Source: CAYJDR01 sp964368965
Lineage (GTDB): Bacteria; Chrysiogenota; Deferribacteres; Deferribacterales; Mucispirillaceae
DNA length: 17,582 bases
Direction of reading: 5' to 3'
Assembly: GCA_964368965.1 (NCBI GenBank)
Contig: CAYJDR010000043.1
Location: 1-17,582, forward strand
The position numbers were made by a program, and so were the translations under genes. Within the stretch, counting starts at the first letter, position 1. Every line of letters begins with the position of its first letter. Shown here piece after piece: positions 1 through 7,161 of this stretch. A model generated the notes under the pieces. The model was not told the origin of the DNA. It saw only the letters and a list, made by a program, of their open reading frames with translations, and ran no database searches.

Positions 1-29
1 TTGAGTTTTCTATAAGCTTCTTCCTCTAT

Positions 30-53
30 GGGTGGGCAAATGTCCACCCTTTT
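30..53 (+). terminator. Rho-independent terminator of a gene left of the window
   Basis: Arms at 30-37 and 42-49 form an 8-bp GC-rich stem (one G-U pair) with a 4-nt loop, followed by TTTT. The T tract lies on the plus side only, so it should end a plus-strand transcript entering from the left. A TAA at 13-15 in frame 1 could be that gene's stop, but too little coding sequence is present to tell. Confidence 0.65.
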
Positions 54-334
54 CACACGAAATATATAATCACAGGCAACAGTTACTACGTTCTTGATAG
101 AGCTTGTAAATGATTTCTAGCGCTTTTAACTCATTTTGTGAATGTCATGCATGCAGGCTATATGTGCTGCTACATCTACATAATACTATAAGATATAGCT
201 CCGATAATGATAAAGTCGTCTCTGTTTCAAAGACCGGCTGCGCTACAATTACTGTAAAAGAGGTGAATATAACTTGTTTAGCAATAGTCTGCACTTCCGT
301 GATAAAGAATCATGGGAGTTTTCATCTAATAAAT

Positions 335-366
335 AATGACACCCAAGCATATGCCTGAGTGTCATT
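335..366 (-). terminator. Hairpin terminator of the DmsA-like/DmsB-like/TorD operon
   Basis: Arms AATGACAC (335-342) and GTGTCATT (359-366) pair perfectly. The stem continues inward with two symmetric mismatches to an ATAT loop. On the minus strand the hairpin is followed by ATTTATTA, and it lies 42 nt past the TorD stop codon, so it most likely ends this operon. Confidence 0.6.
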
Positions 367-408
367 AGGAGGAAGAAGCTTATGGGTATTTTCAGCTTCT
401 ACTATAAA

Positions 409-1056
409 CTATATTTCTTGCAATAAAGCTTTATCTTGTTTTATAAATGATAGCAGTAACATTGTTATCGATTTATACAGCTGTTCATCTATTGGAAAGT
501 TAATAATCTTGTTACAAACGACCTCAATCCACTTATCGAACCTAACATTGTGAAAATAGTTTTGTTCTGCGATAAGTAATTTATAATCATCTTCTTTTCC
601 ATTTTTTATTGCCTCAACAGTTGCGAAAGCAAGGCTAGACATAAAATATAGCTGAGCAACCAAGTTATCTTCATGCACTTTTAAATGCTCTGGCAACTGA
701 AACTGATACTTTGCAAACATCATAACCATTTCTTCATATGCTTGTTGCATAATCATTTTGTTAGGTGATGTGTAGTAAGACTCTTCCAATATGATAGCCT
801 CTGGTATGCAAAACATGCTTGTATATTTAAGCAGTTGTTCGTTATCGTCTTTATCAGCTAAAAACTGCTTAATAGTTTCGACAGCTGATTGCAGTTCATC
901 ATCTTCGATAGAGTTTGCGAGCATCTCTAACGATGGAACCATATCACTAATTTGTTTATAAAATGCCTCATCTGGCATTGTTAAATAAACGTTACTGAAA
1001 AATTTATATAATCTACCCCTACCTTCGTGTATGGATAGTTCTTGTTCGTTTGTCAT
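409..1056 (-). CDS. TorD/DmsD-family molybdoenzyme chaperone
   Basis: A 215-residue cytoplasmic protein, nearly all predicted helix, of the length usual for the TorD/DmsD/NarJ chaperones that hold a Tat-exported molybdoenzyme until its cofactor is inserted. The family's core is visible as the acidic EESYY segment (about residues 91-95) and the HEDNLVAQLYFMSSL segment (about 128-142), equivalent to the E-x-D-H-x-x-x-x-L/M signature. It starts at an ATG preceded by GGGGGA. It is the third gene of the operon, after the large and iron-sulfur subunits, which identifies its client as the DmsA-like enzyme encoded upstream. A strong hairpin separates it from the iron-sulfur gene and may lower its expression relative to that gene. 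The family call is firm from the motif plus context; the exact subfamily is not resolved. Confidence 0.85.
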   Translation of the reverse strand: MTNEQELSIHEGRGRLYKFFSNVYLTMPDEAFYKQISDMVPSLEMLANSIEDDELQSAVETIKQFLADKDDNEQLLKYTSMFCIPEAIILEESYYTSPNKMIMQQAYEEMVMMFAKYQFQLPEHLKVHEDNLVAQLYFMSSLAFATVEAIKNGKEDDYKLLIAEQNYFHNVRFDKWIEVVCNKIINFPIDEQLYKSITMLLLSFIKQDKALLQEI

Positions 1057-1077
1057 TGTTCCCCCAAAGGATTGAGT

Positions 1078-1100
1078 GTGGGCAGCATTAAGCTACCCAC
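1078..1100 (-). other. Intercistronic hairpin between the iron-sulfur subunit and the chaperone
   Basis: On the minus strand GTGGGTAGC and GCTGCCCAC form a 9-bp stem (one G-U pair) with a TTAAT loop. No T tract follows, so it is not a standard terminator. It occupies nearly all of the 53-bp gap between the two genes, where it may protect the upstream message or limit read-through into the chaperone gene. Confidence 0.55.
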
Positions 1101-1109
1101 TAAAATTAA

Positions 1110-1727
1110 TTACACTTTATGGATTTGAATTTGCGTTGTCTTCTTCTTAATGAAGATTGACGGTTTAGTATCTGTTCTGTTATTCACATACGCATATGGA
1201 AAATCATTAGAGTTCAATCTAACAGCATCAGGGTATTTTTTCTGAATGCTTTCAACTGTACCAAAATCTAGCGCACGGCCAACACATGAAAGAACACATG
1301 TAGGCTTTTCATCTTTATCTAGCCTATCTTTACACATAGTACATTTCTGTGCCGGATGCTTGATTTGCCAACCGACTACAGGGTTAGGCTCTTGCCTATC
1401 GCCAGCAATCTGTGGTTTAGCAAATGGACAAGCAGAAATACATGCTTGCAAATTTTGACACTTAGAACGGTCGATTAAAACTATACCGTCATCGCTTTTA
1501 GTTATAGCGCCGTGTGAGCAAACATTCTTACATGCTGGCTCTTCACAGTGGTTGCAACCCATAGCAAGCGGGAAGAAGCCACCATTCATTTCGTGTGTAT
1601 CTTGTTTACGCCAGTTTACTGGCCCTGGGTTTAGCTGGTTCCAGTCTTTACAAGCGACTGTGCAAGCGTTACAACCCATGCAACGTGATTGATCATAATA
1701 AAATGCTAATTGTTTATTGTTCGCCAT
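1110..1727 (-). CDS. DmsB-like ferredoxin-type electron-transfer subunit
   Basis: A 205-residue protein with four ferredoxin cysteine groups, of the DmsB/NrfC type that carries electrons to a molybdopterin catalytic subunit. Counting from the ATG, group 1 is C16, C19, C22, C26; group 2 is C58, C61, C66, C70; group 3 is C90, L93, C96, C100; group 4 is C129, C132, C144, C148. The second cysteine of group 3 is therefore leucine (codon TTG at 1449-1451), which predicts a 3Fe-4S cluster or an altered cluster there. There is no signal peptide or membrane helix, as expected for a subunit co-exported with its Tat-signal partner. I prefer the ATG at 1727 to the in-frame GTG at 1736: AGGTG lies 6 nt before the ATG and overlaps the stop of the upstream gene, which implies translational coupling. 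Confidence 0.9.
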   Translation of the reverse strand: MANNKQLAFYYDQSRCMGCNACTVACKDWNQLNPGPVNWRKQDTHEMNGGFFPLAMGCNHCEEPACKNVCSHGAITKSDDGIVLIDRSKCQNLQACISACPFAKPQIAGDRQEPNPVVGWQIKHPAQKCTMCKDRLDKDEKPTCVLSCVGRALDFGTVESIQKKYPDAVRLNSNDFPYAYVNNRTDTKPSIFIKKKTTQIQIHKV

Positions 1728-1736
1728 AATATTCAC

Positions 1737-4700
1737 CTAGCCTTGAACTTTTCTAATTTTTACATAACACATTTGTTGTGCGTTACCATGGTCGATACGA
1801 GAAGGTCTTGAAGCAATCAATGTGTTTGCACAACCGCCATCATCTACGTCATCTTTAGGGTTAGGATCATACCAGCCACCTTGGTGCAAGTTGATATGCC
1901 CACGAACACATCTGTCAGTAACTTTCGCAATAACACGTACTATGCCGATTGGGTTGTACACTTCGATTAAGTCGCCATGTTTTACACCATTATCAGCAGC
2001 ATCTTGAGTGTTTATCCAGATTTCGTGCCAAGATGCGATGCCTTCCATGTTTTGCTCTACTGCATTGCTAATCATACCTTTTGGTGCAGCTGCACCTTCA
2101 GGGATAACAGCATATTCACCCCAGTCATTTGCTGGTGCGCCACCTTTTACTCTGTGGTTAAGCTCACGCAAGAATGGGTTTTCGTTATGCGTTGAGTGTA
2201 CACGGTAGCGGTTGTGTGTTGTGCCAAGTGTTAAACCTTTACCATCAACAAAGTCAACGTTTACAGGATTAGTTGCATTAAATGCACCGAATGCTTCATT
2301 GAAGAAATCTTCAAAGTTGAAGTACATTGGGATTGGGTAAACTAGCGGGTCGCCTTCAGCGTCAACATTTTCTTGCCCACGTTTTTCAGCTGGCAACCAA
2401 CCATGGTATTTAGAGAATGCATTTTCATAGTCAAACACCAACATACCACTATAAACTTGCATTCTACCTGCTGGGTTAGGGCGATTAGTAATGTCTGCGA
2501 TTTGTGCACCACCACCAGTCGGTGTACCGAAAGAGCCTTTATTGAAATATGTGTCAGCATTAAGAGTATTTTTAACACCACTACTTAAATCTGTTGTGTT
2601 AATAAATGGAGTTGTTCTTCTTGTAGCTGCATCTAGAGCCATGTATGCATCAAAGTTCTTACGGATTTGTCCAGTATTAGAAATATCATTTCTTTGTGCT
2701 ATATCAACATATGTTGCACCAAAAGTTGCATCAGATGCTTCAGAAGGTGAAGTACCCCTAGTTTCATACTGTGTCGCATTGCCTGTTGATTGTACAACGT
2801 ATGCATCTTGGTTTTTATATGGAGTAAATGTTGATGCATGAACTTCATCTTTAGTTTTTCGATAAAATCTTGAACTTACATCAGCGATAGCTTTATCAAC
2901 TCTTTCATCAAATATATCTGCAACAGATTTATAATCAGCTTCGCTTGCTACATTACCTATATATTTTAGGTGAGAGCCTTTGATACCAGTAGTTGTAGCA
3001 GTTGTTAAACTATCTAACGGGTCTGTATATTCATCTAATGTCGAATGGGCTTTGTATGCTTTATATGTCATTTCAAAACTGTCTATTACATCGCCAACTG
3101 TTTTAACAACAGGTGGACGATATGCACCTGTGACACCTGTTGAGCCTAAAATTGGGCCAGTAAGTACACTTACAGGTCCGCCAATCACACCAGTATCAAC
3201 TGTCTCTAAATTTACTGCGCATGGTAACACATAGTCCATATATCTGGCTGTAGGCGACATGAATACATCCATTGTTACAAAGCATGGAGTATCAGCATCT
3301 GTTGGATTACCAGAAAGTGGCAATGCTTTATACACTTCAGCTGAATCATTCGTATTCATATGTTGGTTAACCATGATACCACCACCAGAGTTGATAACCA
3401 TACGAGTACCAACATAAACAGGTTTACCACCGTCCATTTTAACCTTATAAGTATTTCCGTTTGCAGGATCTTCTATTAGATTGCCATCAGCATCTCGTTC
3501 ATACAGTACGCCAGTTTTTACACCGCCGTCGTTAAAGTAGTATCTTTCGTTTTCAAAGTCCCAATCAGGAATACGTTTACCATCATATTTCTTACTATTT
3601 TTTAGGTCGTCTTTAAACGCAAGCTTAATACCGTTAAACCATTCTTTTGTCGAAATAGTAACAATACGATTATCTCTAATAGGCGTAATACCTGTTGCAG
3701 ATGTAACGCTTGTAGCAACGTCTACCCCAGCCTCTGTGTTACCCTTAGGCCCAGCAGCTAGTGTTGTTGCCCATGCTCCTGAGAATGTTTCACCACTTAA
3801 GCCAAAAGTTTTTGTAACAGCCATAAGTGATGATATTGCCCAAATATTAATAACACCGTTGCCTTGTTTTTGTAAACCACCACACCATTCGTTGAAGATT
3901 GGGTGTTGAGCTGGGTCACAATACATCTTAGCTAATGCTTCGATTTGCGCAACAGGAGTACCTGTAATAGCAGATGCCCATGCTGGAGTTTTTGGTTCAT
4001 TAAATGCTTTTTTGTATAGATATTTCGTGTTCGTAACTTTAGACTCATACTTACAAGTATCAGCATTACGAGTTGTTTGCTTTGCAGCAAATTGTTGTGC
4101 AGTGTAGTTATTACCAGCACTATATTGTGCTTTTGTAAGCCTATTATCATTACCCATGATGTATGCAGATAAAGACTTACCAGCAGGTACAGCCTCAACA
4201 TGAGTATAATTTGCATCACTAGGGTTGTCCATAGCGATAACACCTGTTGTGTTATGAACCCAATACTCTGGCGAGTCAAAGAAACCATAAACCATAGTAT
4301 CTAAGTAATCAACATCTAACATAGGGTTAGCCATAAGTGAGCCATCTGCATTAAACGTATTTATAATCATGTGGTACATCATAGCCATGACTAATGCAGT
4401 ATCTGTATAGTTACGTACCTGTACCCAATCTGTGTGGCAAGTTACACCAGTGTCAGAAAGCTCTGGCCCGATAAAGTATGCTTTACCACCACGATTGCGT
4501 AGTTCTTCCATAGATTTGATATAACCCCATGCAGCAGCATTGTTTGTAGATAAAATATTAGAGCCCCAAGAAACAACATTTCTCACAACGCTATGAATTG
4601 CTGGATATTGCCATGCTACATTACATTGTTTGTAATATGCGTTACCAACACCAGGGTGCCCGACTAAAGGCTGACCGTAGTGATATTGGTGATAACTATA

Positions 4701-5363
4701 ATCTGCATAATATGGCCTTGCACCAGCTGGCGAAGTTAATGCCGTTGATACAGAAGCATAGTTTGCATAAGTACCAACGGTATCATACCCACCAGATGTT
4801 CCATAAATAGTATGGATAGCATTTGCACCATACTTTGCATGAATTGCACGATATTTTTTAGCTATTTCATCAAGTGCTTGCTGAACAGGGATACGAATAA
4901 AACCTGACATATTACCACGTTCTTTAGTTTGCTTTAGTGCATAACGTAGTCGCCCTGGGTGATGTGACCTAAACTTGAACGCCCTTCCTTTTGGACATGT
5001 TAGCGAACGAGCATCGTTGTATTGTTCCTTATCTCTATATGTTCCATCAAATGCATAATCGCTTTCATCAGTTGTAACACGCTTAACAACACCATTCACT
5101 ACGTGCAACCTTGAAACACATCTCACACCAGTACCACAGTTATGTGTACAACCAGCATGAAAAATTTTTGCGTTTGATAAATCTTCTTGTGCAACAGCTC
5201 CTGGTAATGTTGTTGTGCCACCACTACCACTATTAACAACTAATCCACCGCCGTCATCGCTACTACAACCAGCGACAACAGTTGCAGAACCAACAGCAGC
5301 CATACCTTGCAAGAAAGTACGCCTTGTTAACCTAGACTTTGTTAAATCTTCAAAGTTTTTCAT
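1737..5363 (-). CDS. DmsA-like molybdopterin oxidoreductase catalytic subunit, Tat-exported, probable lipoprotein
   Basis: The catalytic subunit of a DMSO-reductase-family enzyme, 1208 residues from the ATG at 5363. I chose that ATG because AGGAGG lies 5 nt upstream and the next residues form a Tat signal; an in-frame ATG at 5399 lacks this. The signal has twin arginines (residues 14-15, LTRRTFLQG) and ends in VVAGC (C33), a lipobox followed by a Gly/Ser/Thr linker. The N-terminal iron-sulfur motif is C72-x3-C76-x5-C82-x40-C123. S223 in ADYSYHQ matches the molybdenum-ligand serine of the DmsA group (DYS). KTPAWASAITG (about residue 460) is DmsA-like, and the C-terminal 100 residues form the dinucleotide-binding barrel. 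Family members run about 800 residues; much of the excess lies at about residues 785-965. An S- or N-oxide is the likeliest substrate, but this is not proven. Confidence 0.88.
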   Translation of the reverse strand: MKNFEDLTKSRLTRRTFLQGMAAVGSATVVAGCSSDDGGGLVVNSGSGGTTTLPGAVAQEDLSNAKIFHAGCTHNCGTGVRCVSRLHVVNGVVKRVTTDESDYAFDGTYRDKEQYNDARSLTCPKGRAFKFRSHHPGRLRYALKQTKERGNMSGFIRIPVQQALDEIAKKYRAIHAKYGANAIHTIYGTSGGYDTVGTYANYASVSTALTSPAGARPYYADYSYHQYHYGQPLVGHPGVGNAYYKQCNVAWQYPAIHSVVRNVVSWGSNILSTNNAAAWGYIKSMEELRNRGGKAYFIGPELSDTGVTCHTDWVQVRNYTDTALVMAMMYHMIINTFNADGSLMANPMLDVDYLDTMVYGFFDSPEYWVHNTTGVIAMDNPSDANYTHVEAVPAGKSLSAYIMGNDNRLTKAQYSAGNNYTAQQFAAKQTTRNADTCKYESKVTNTKYLYKKAFNEPKTPAWASAITGTPVAQIEALAKMYCDPAQHPIFNEWCGGLQKQGNGVINIWAISSLMAVTKTFGLSGETFSGAWATTLAAGPKGNTEAGVDVATSVTSATGITPIRDNRIVTISTKEWFNGIKLAFKDDLKNSKKYDGKRIPDWDFENERYYFNDGGVKTGVLYERDADGNLIEDPANGNTYKVKMDGGKPVYVGTRMVINSGGGIMVNQHMNTNDSAEVYKALPLSGNPTDADTPCFVTMDVFMSPTARYMDYVLPCAVNLETVDTGVIGGPVSVLTGPILGSTGVTGAYRPPVVKTVGDVIDSFEMTYKAYKAHSTLDEYTDPLDSLTTATTTGIKGSHLKYIGNVASEADYKSVADIFDERVDKAIADVSSRFYRKTKDEVHASTFTPYKNQDAYVVQSTGNATQYETRGTSPSEASDATFGATYVDIAQRNDISNTGQIRKNFDAYMALDAATRRTTPFINTTDLSSGVKNTLNADTYFNKGSFGTPTGGGAQIADITNRPNPAGRMQVYSGMLVFDYENAFSKYHGWLPAEKRGQENVDAEGDPLVYPIPMYFNFEDFFNEAFGAFNATNPVNVDFVDGKGLTLGTTHNRYRVHSTHNENPFLRELNHRVKGGAPANDWGEYAVIPEGAAAPKGMISNAVEQNMEGIASWHEIWINTQDAADNGVKHGDLIEVYNPIGIVRVIAKVTDRCVRGHINLHQGGWYDPNPKDDVDDGGCANTLIASRPSRIDHGNAQQMCYVKIRKVQG

Positions 5364-5402
5364 AAACTCCTCCTCCATTATAGTAAGGTTGGTGTTCATT
5401 TT

Positions 5403-5422
5403 ATATTAAATTTATTTAATAT
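5403..5422. promoter_or_regulatory. Inverted repeat upstream of the DmsA-like gene
   Basis: ATATTAAA (5403-5410) and TTTAATAT (5415-5422) are exact inverted copies around a 4-nt centre, about 40 bp upstream of the chosen start of the DmsA-like gene. This could be a dimeric-regulator operator or a leader hairpin. It is very AT-rich, so chance cannot be excluded. Confidence 0.4.
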
Positions 5423-5447
5423 CCATGCAATTCTATTGGAAAAATTC

Positions 5448-5511
5448 CATGACAAAATATTTTATTTGTAAAATACAAGGATATTGTGTAAAATAAGATA
5501 CATGACAAAAT
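5448..5511 (+). promoter_or_regulatory. Direct repeat CATGACAAAAT x2 in the divergent control region, probable operator pair
   Basis: Exact 11-bp copies lie at 5448-5458 and 5501-5511, 53 bp apart start to start, or about five helical turns. They fall between the DmsA-like operon and the divergent MocR-type regulator, and the second overlaps the predicted transcription start of the regulator gene. MocR-family dimers are known to bind spaced direct repeats, so these are the natural candidates for its sites. Confidence 0.55.
5466..5494 (+). promoter_or_regulatory. Predicted promoter of the MocR-type regulator gene
   Basis: TTGTAA (5466-5471) and TAAAAT (5489-5494) are separated by 17 bp, a good sigma-70-like arrangement about 40 bp before the start codon. 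The -35 element lies within the inverted repeat TTGTA-AAA-TACAA (5466-5478), and the downstream copy of the direct repeat begins 7 bp after the -10, which fits autoregulation. Confidence 0.45.
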
Positions 5512-5534
5512 TGTGAATTAACTAGGAGCATTAC

Positions 5535-6971
5535 ATGCCAAATAATGAAAAGGTGCTTTTTTCTACTTGGGTTATTGATGAAAGTGTAACAACGCCACTG
5601 TATAAACAGCTTGCGGTTTACATAAAATCAAAAATAGATAGTAATGATATTAATATTGGCTACATATTCCCAACATTTAGAAAAATGGAAGATGCTTTTA
5701 ATGTTTCAAGGTTCACACTTTCATCATGTTTTGACATGCTTGCTGCTGAAGGGTATGTCGTGCAAAATAAGTCTAGGCGTTTCGTTGTGCAAGTAAAAGC
5801 TACCACTCAAAATAACGTGGATTGGCAACACTTTATGAAACGTGCAAACCATAATGTCAATAAAGCGTTGTCACTACGAAACTCTGAAATCATTGCTACA
5901 GAAGCACCCGAGATTGAGCTTCACTTTGTTGATTGTGATGAGTTTGGCACGAAAGATATCTATACAAAAGCGATAAAAGATGCTGCAGAACAAGTGTCGC
6001 TTTCTATAAACTGGCACGTACTTTCTATACCAGAACTACTTGAGGAGTTATCGCTTTTCCTGCAAAAGCGTGAAATTTACGCCCAACCCTCTCAAATATT
6101 AGTTACGCAAAATGAACATGCTAGCCTCTACCTGATGAGCACAGCTCTACTTGGACCATCATCAACATTAATAACCACGAAGCCTAATAGGTTTGCTCAA
6201 ATTACTGCATTAGAAACGGTTAAAACTCAAACACTTTTCCTTAAAGTAGATGATGATGGGATTATAATAGACGATTTATATACGAAGGTAAAAAACGCTT
6301 ATAACCCTATCTTATACATTGAACCAAATTATGCTTATCCATCTGGCTTCGCAATGGATTTAGAGCGTCAGCGTGAAATTGTAGATTTATGTGCACGTAT
6401 GGGTGTGCCGATTATTGAAGCAGATATCCAGCGTGATTGCTCGCTTAATTATCGCCCGCCGATGAAGTCGTTCGACCAAACTGGCAATATAATATATCAA
6501 TCAAACCTAGGCACAATGTTTAGCTATAACAGTAGCATGGGGTTTATCACGGGTAGTGAATATATTATCAACCATTTATCAGGCATTTACTCATTCGTTG
6601 GCCCTCAATGCACAAGTATTGTACAGAGACTATATTTACAATTGTTGAAAAATGGAATTTATGAAAATCTAATCGAAAGCATAAAACCAGCCCTCCATAA
6701 ACGACTGTTAGATACCGATAAGTTGTTAAAACACTATCTTTCACCATATGCGACATGGCGGACACCCGATGGCGGTATTTTCCTTGTGATTAAATTTAAC
6801 CCACATATCAACTTTTCAAGGATGAACATGATTATAAGCAAATGTAACTGGGAATATTATTATGAAAATAAAAACCTACTACAAATTGCTGTTACATCAT
6901 GCTCTTTTGATGAGCTTGAGAAATTTATCGCGCATATAGCCAACGAGTGCAAGATGCAGTTAAAAAAATAA
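5535..6971 (+). CDS. MocR-type transcriptional regulator (GntR helix-turn-helix plus aminotransferase-like domain) with a degenerate PLP site
   Basis: A 478-residue cytoplasmic regulator of normal MocR length. Residues 15-87 form a GntR-type winged helix (PLYKQLAVYIKSKI, then FPTFRKMEDAFNVSRFTLSSCFDML). About 120-470 is a fold-type-I aminotransferase domain, recognisable by ILYIEPNYAYPSGFAMDLERQREIV and the GG-x-F segment near the C-terminus. Aligned by eye with GabR-like proteins, the EDDY segment reads EADI (295-298), the PLP-lysine position (SK in IY-x-G-x-x-SK-x-x-x-P-x-x-R-x-G) is Thr327, and the substrate-carboxylate Arg (RLGF) is Gln450. PLP is therefore unlikely to bind in the usual way. 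AGGAG lies 6 nt before the ATG. It is transcribed divergently from the DmsA-like operon and probably controls it. No convincing terminator follows. Confidence 0.85.
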   Translation: MPNNEKVLFSTWVIDESVTTPLYKQLAVYIKSKIDSNDINIGYIFPTFRKMEDAFNVSRFTLSSCFDMLAAEGYVVQNKSRRFVVQVKATTQNNVDWQHFMKRANHNVNKALSLRNSEIIATEAPEIELHFVDCDEFGTKDIYTKAIKDAAEQVSLSINWHVLSIPELLEELSLFLQKREIYAQPSQILVTQNEHASLYLMSTALLGPSSTLITTKPNRFAQITALETVKTQTLFLKVDDDGIIIDDLYTKVKNAYNPILYIEPNYAYPSGFAMDLERQREIVDLCARMGVPIIEADIQRDCSLNYRPPMKSFDQTGNIIYQSNLGTMFSYNSSMGFITGSEYIINHLSGIYSFVGPQCTSIVQRLYLQLLKNGIYENLIESIKPALHKRLLDTDKLLKHYLSPYATWRTPDGGIFLVIKFNPHINFSRMNMIISKCNWEYYYENKNLLQIAVTSCSFDELEKFIAHIANECKMQLKK

Positions 6972-7100
6972 ATCTACAGTTAAATGATATAAACCATACA
7001 CCATAAATGTATATTGCAACCAACAACATAATCATAGCCTTTCTTTTCTATAAGCGCCCTCATACACTTAAAAAAAACACGATAAAAAGACTTTTTTACT

Positions 7101-7128
7101 TTGAAATTTAAATCATTCATGGTATAAA
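7101..7128 (+). promoter_or_regulatory. Predicted promoter of the ABC importer/exporter operon
   Basis: TTGAAA (7101-7106) and TATAAA (7123-7128) are separated by 16 bp, about 35 bp before the start codon at 7162. The leader would be roughly 25-30 nt, which leaves no room for a riboswitch or T-box. The rest of the 190-bp gap after the MocR-type gene is AT-rich with no gene seen. Confidence 0.55.
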
Positions 7129-7161
7129 TGTAGCTTATATTAAATTAAGGTAGGTAATATA

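Larger units (their letters stand above)
12..383. repeat. 15-bp inverted repeat pair (12-26 and 369-383)
   Basis: The 15-mer ATAAGCTTCTTCCTC at 12-26 recurs as an exact reverse complement at 369-383. Each copy sits just upstream of a hairpin terminator when read in the direction of the converging transcripts. The 285 bases between the two hairpins (50-334) hold no gene I can support: every frame is short or low in coding character. No other copy of the 15-mer was noticed in the window. Confidence 0.6.

Noticed and set aside
110..358. 82-codon plus-strand open frame left of the TorD-family gene
   Set aside because: No ribosome site before the ATG, no recognisable domain, irregular residue use, and its stop lies inside the operon terminator hairpin of the opposite strand.
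2980..3234. Long antisense open frames inside the DmsA-like gene (several, plus strand)
   Set aside because: They are the complement of strongly conserved coding sequence and have no ribosome site or domain of their own.
5364..5399. Upstream ATG (5399) as start of the DmsA-like protein
   Set aside because: It lacks a ribosome site and would place twelve extra acidic-rich residues before the Tat signal, while the ATG at 5363 has AGGAGG at the right distance.
6972..7100. Terminator after the MocR-type gene
   Set aside because: Only a weak 5-bp pairing (ATACA with TGTAT) and an A-rich/T-rich run with almost no loop are present; neither makes a credible hairpin with a T tail.
7129..7161. Riboswitch or T-box before the ABC importer operon
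   Set aside because: The predicted leader is only about 25-30 nt, too short for either, and no structured element is seen.
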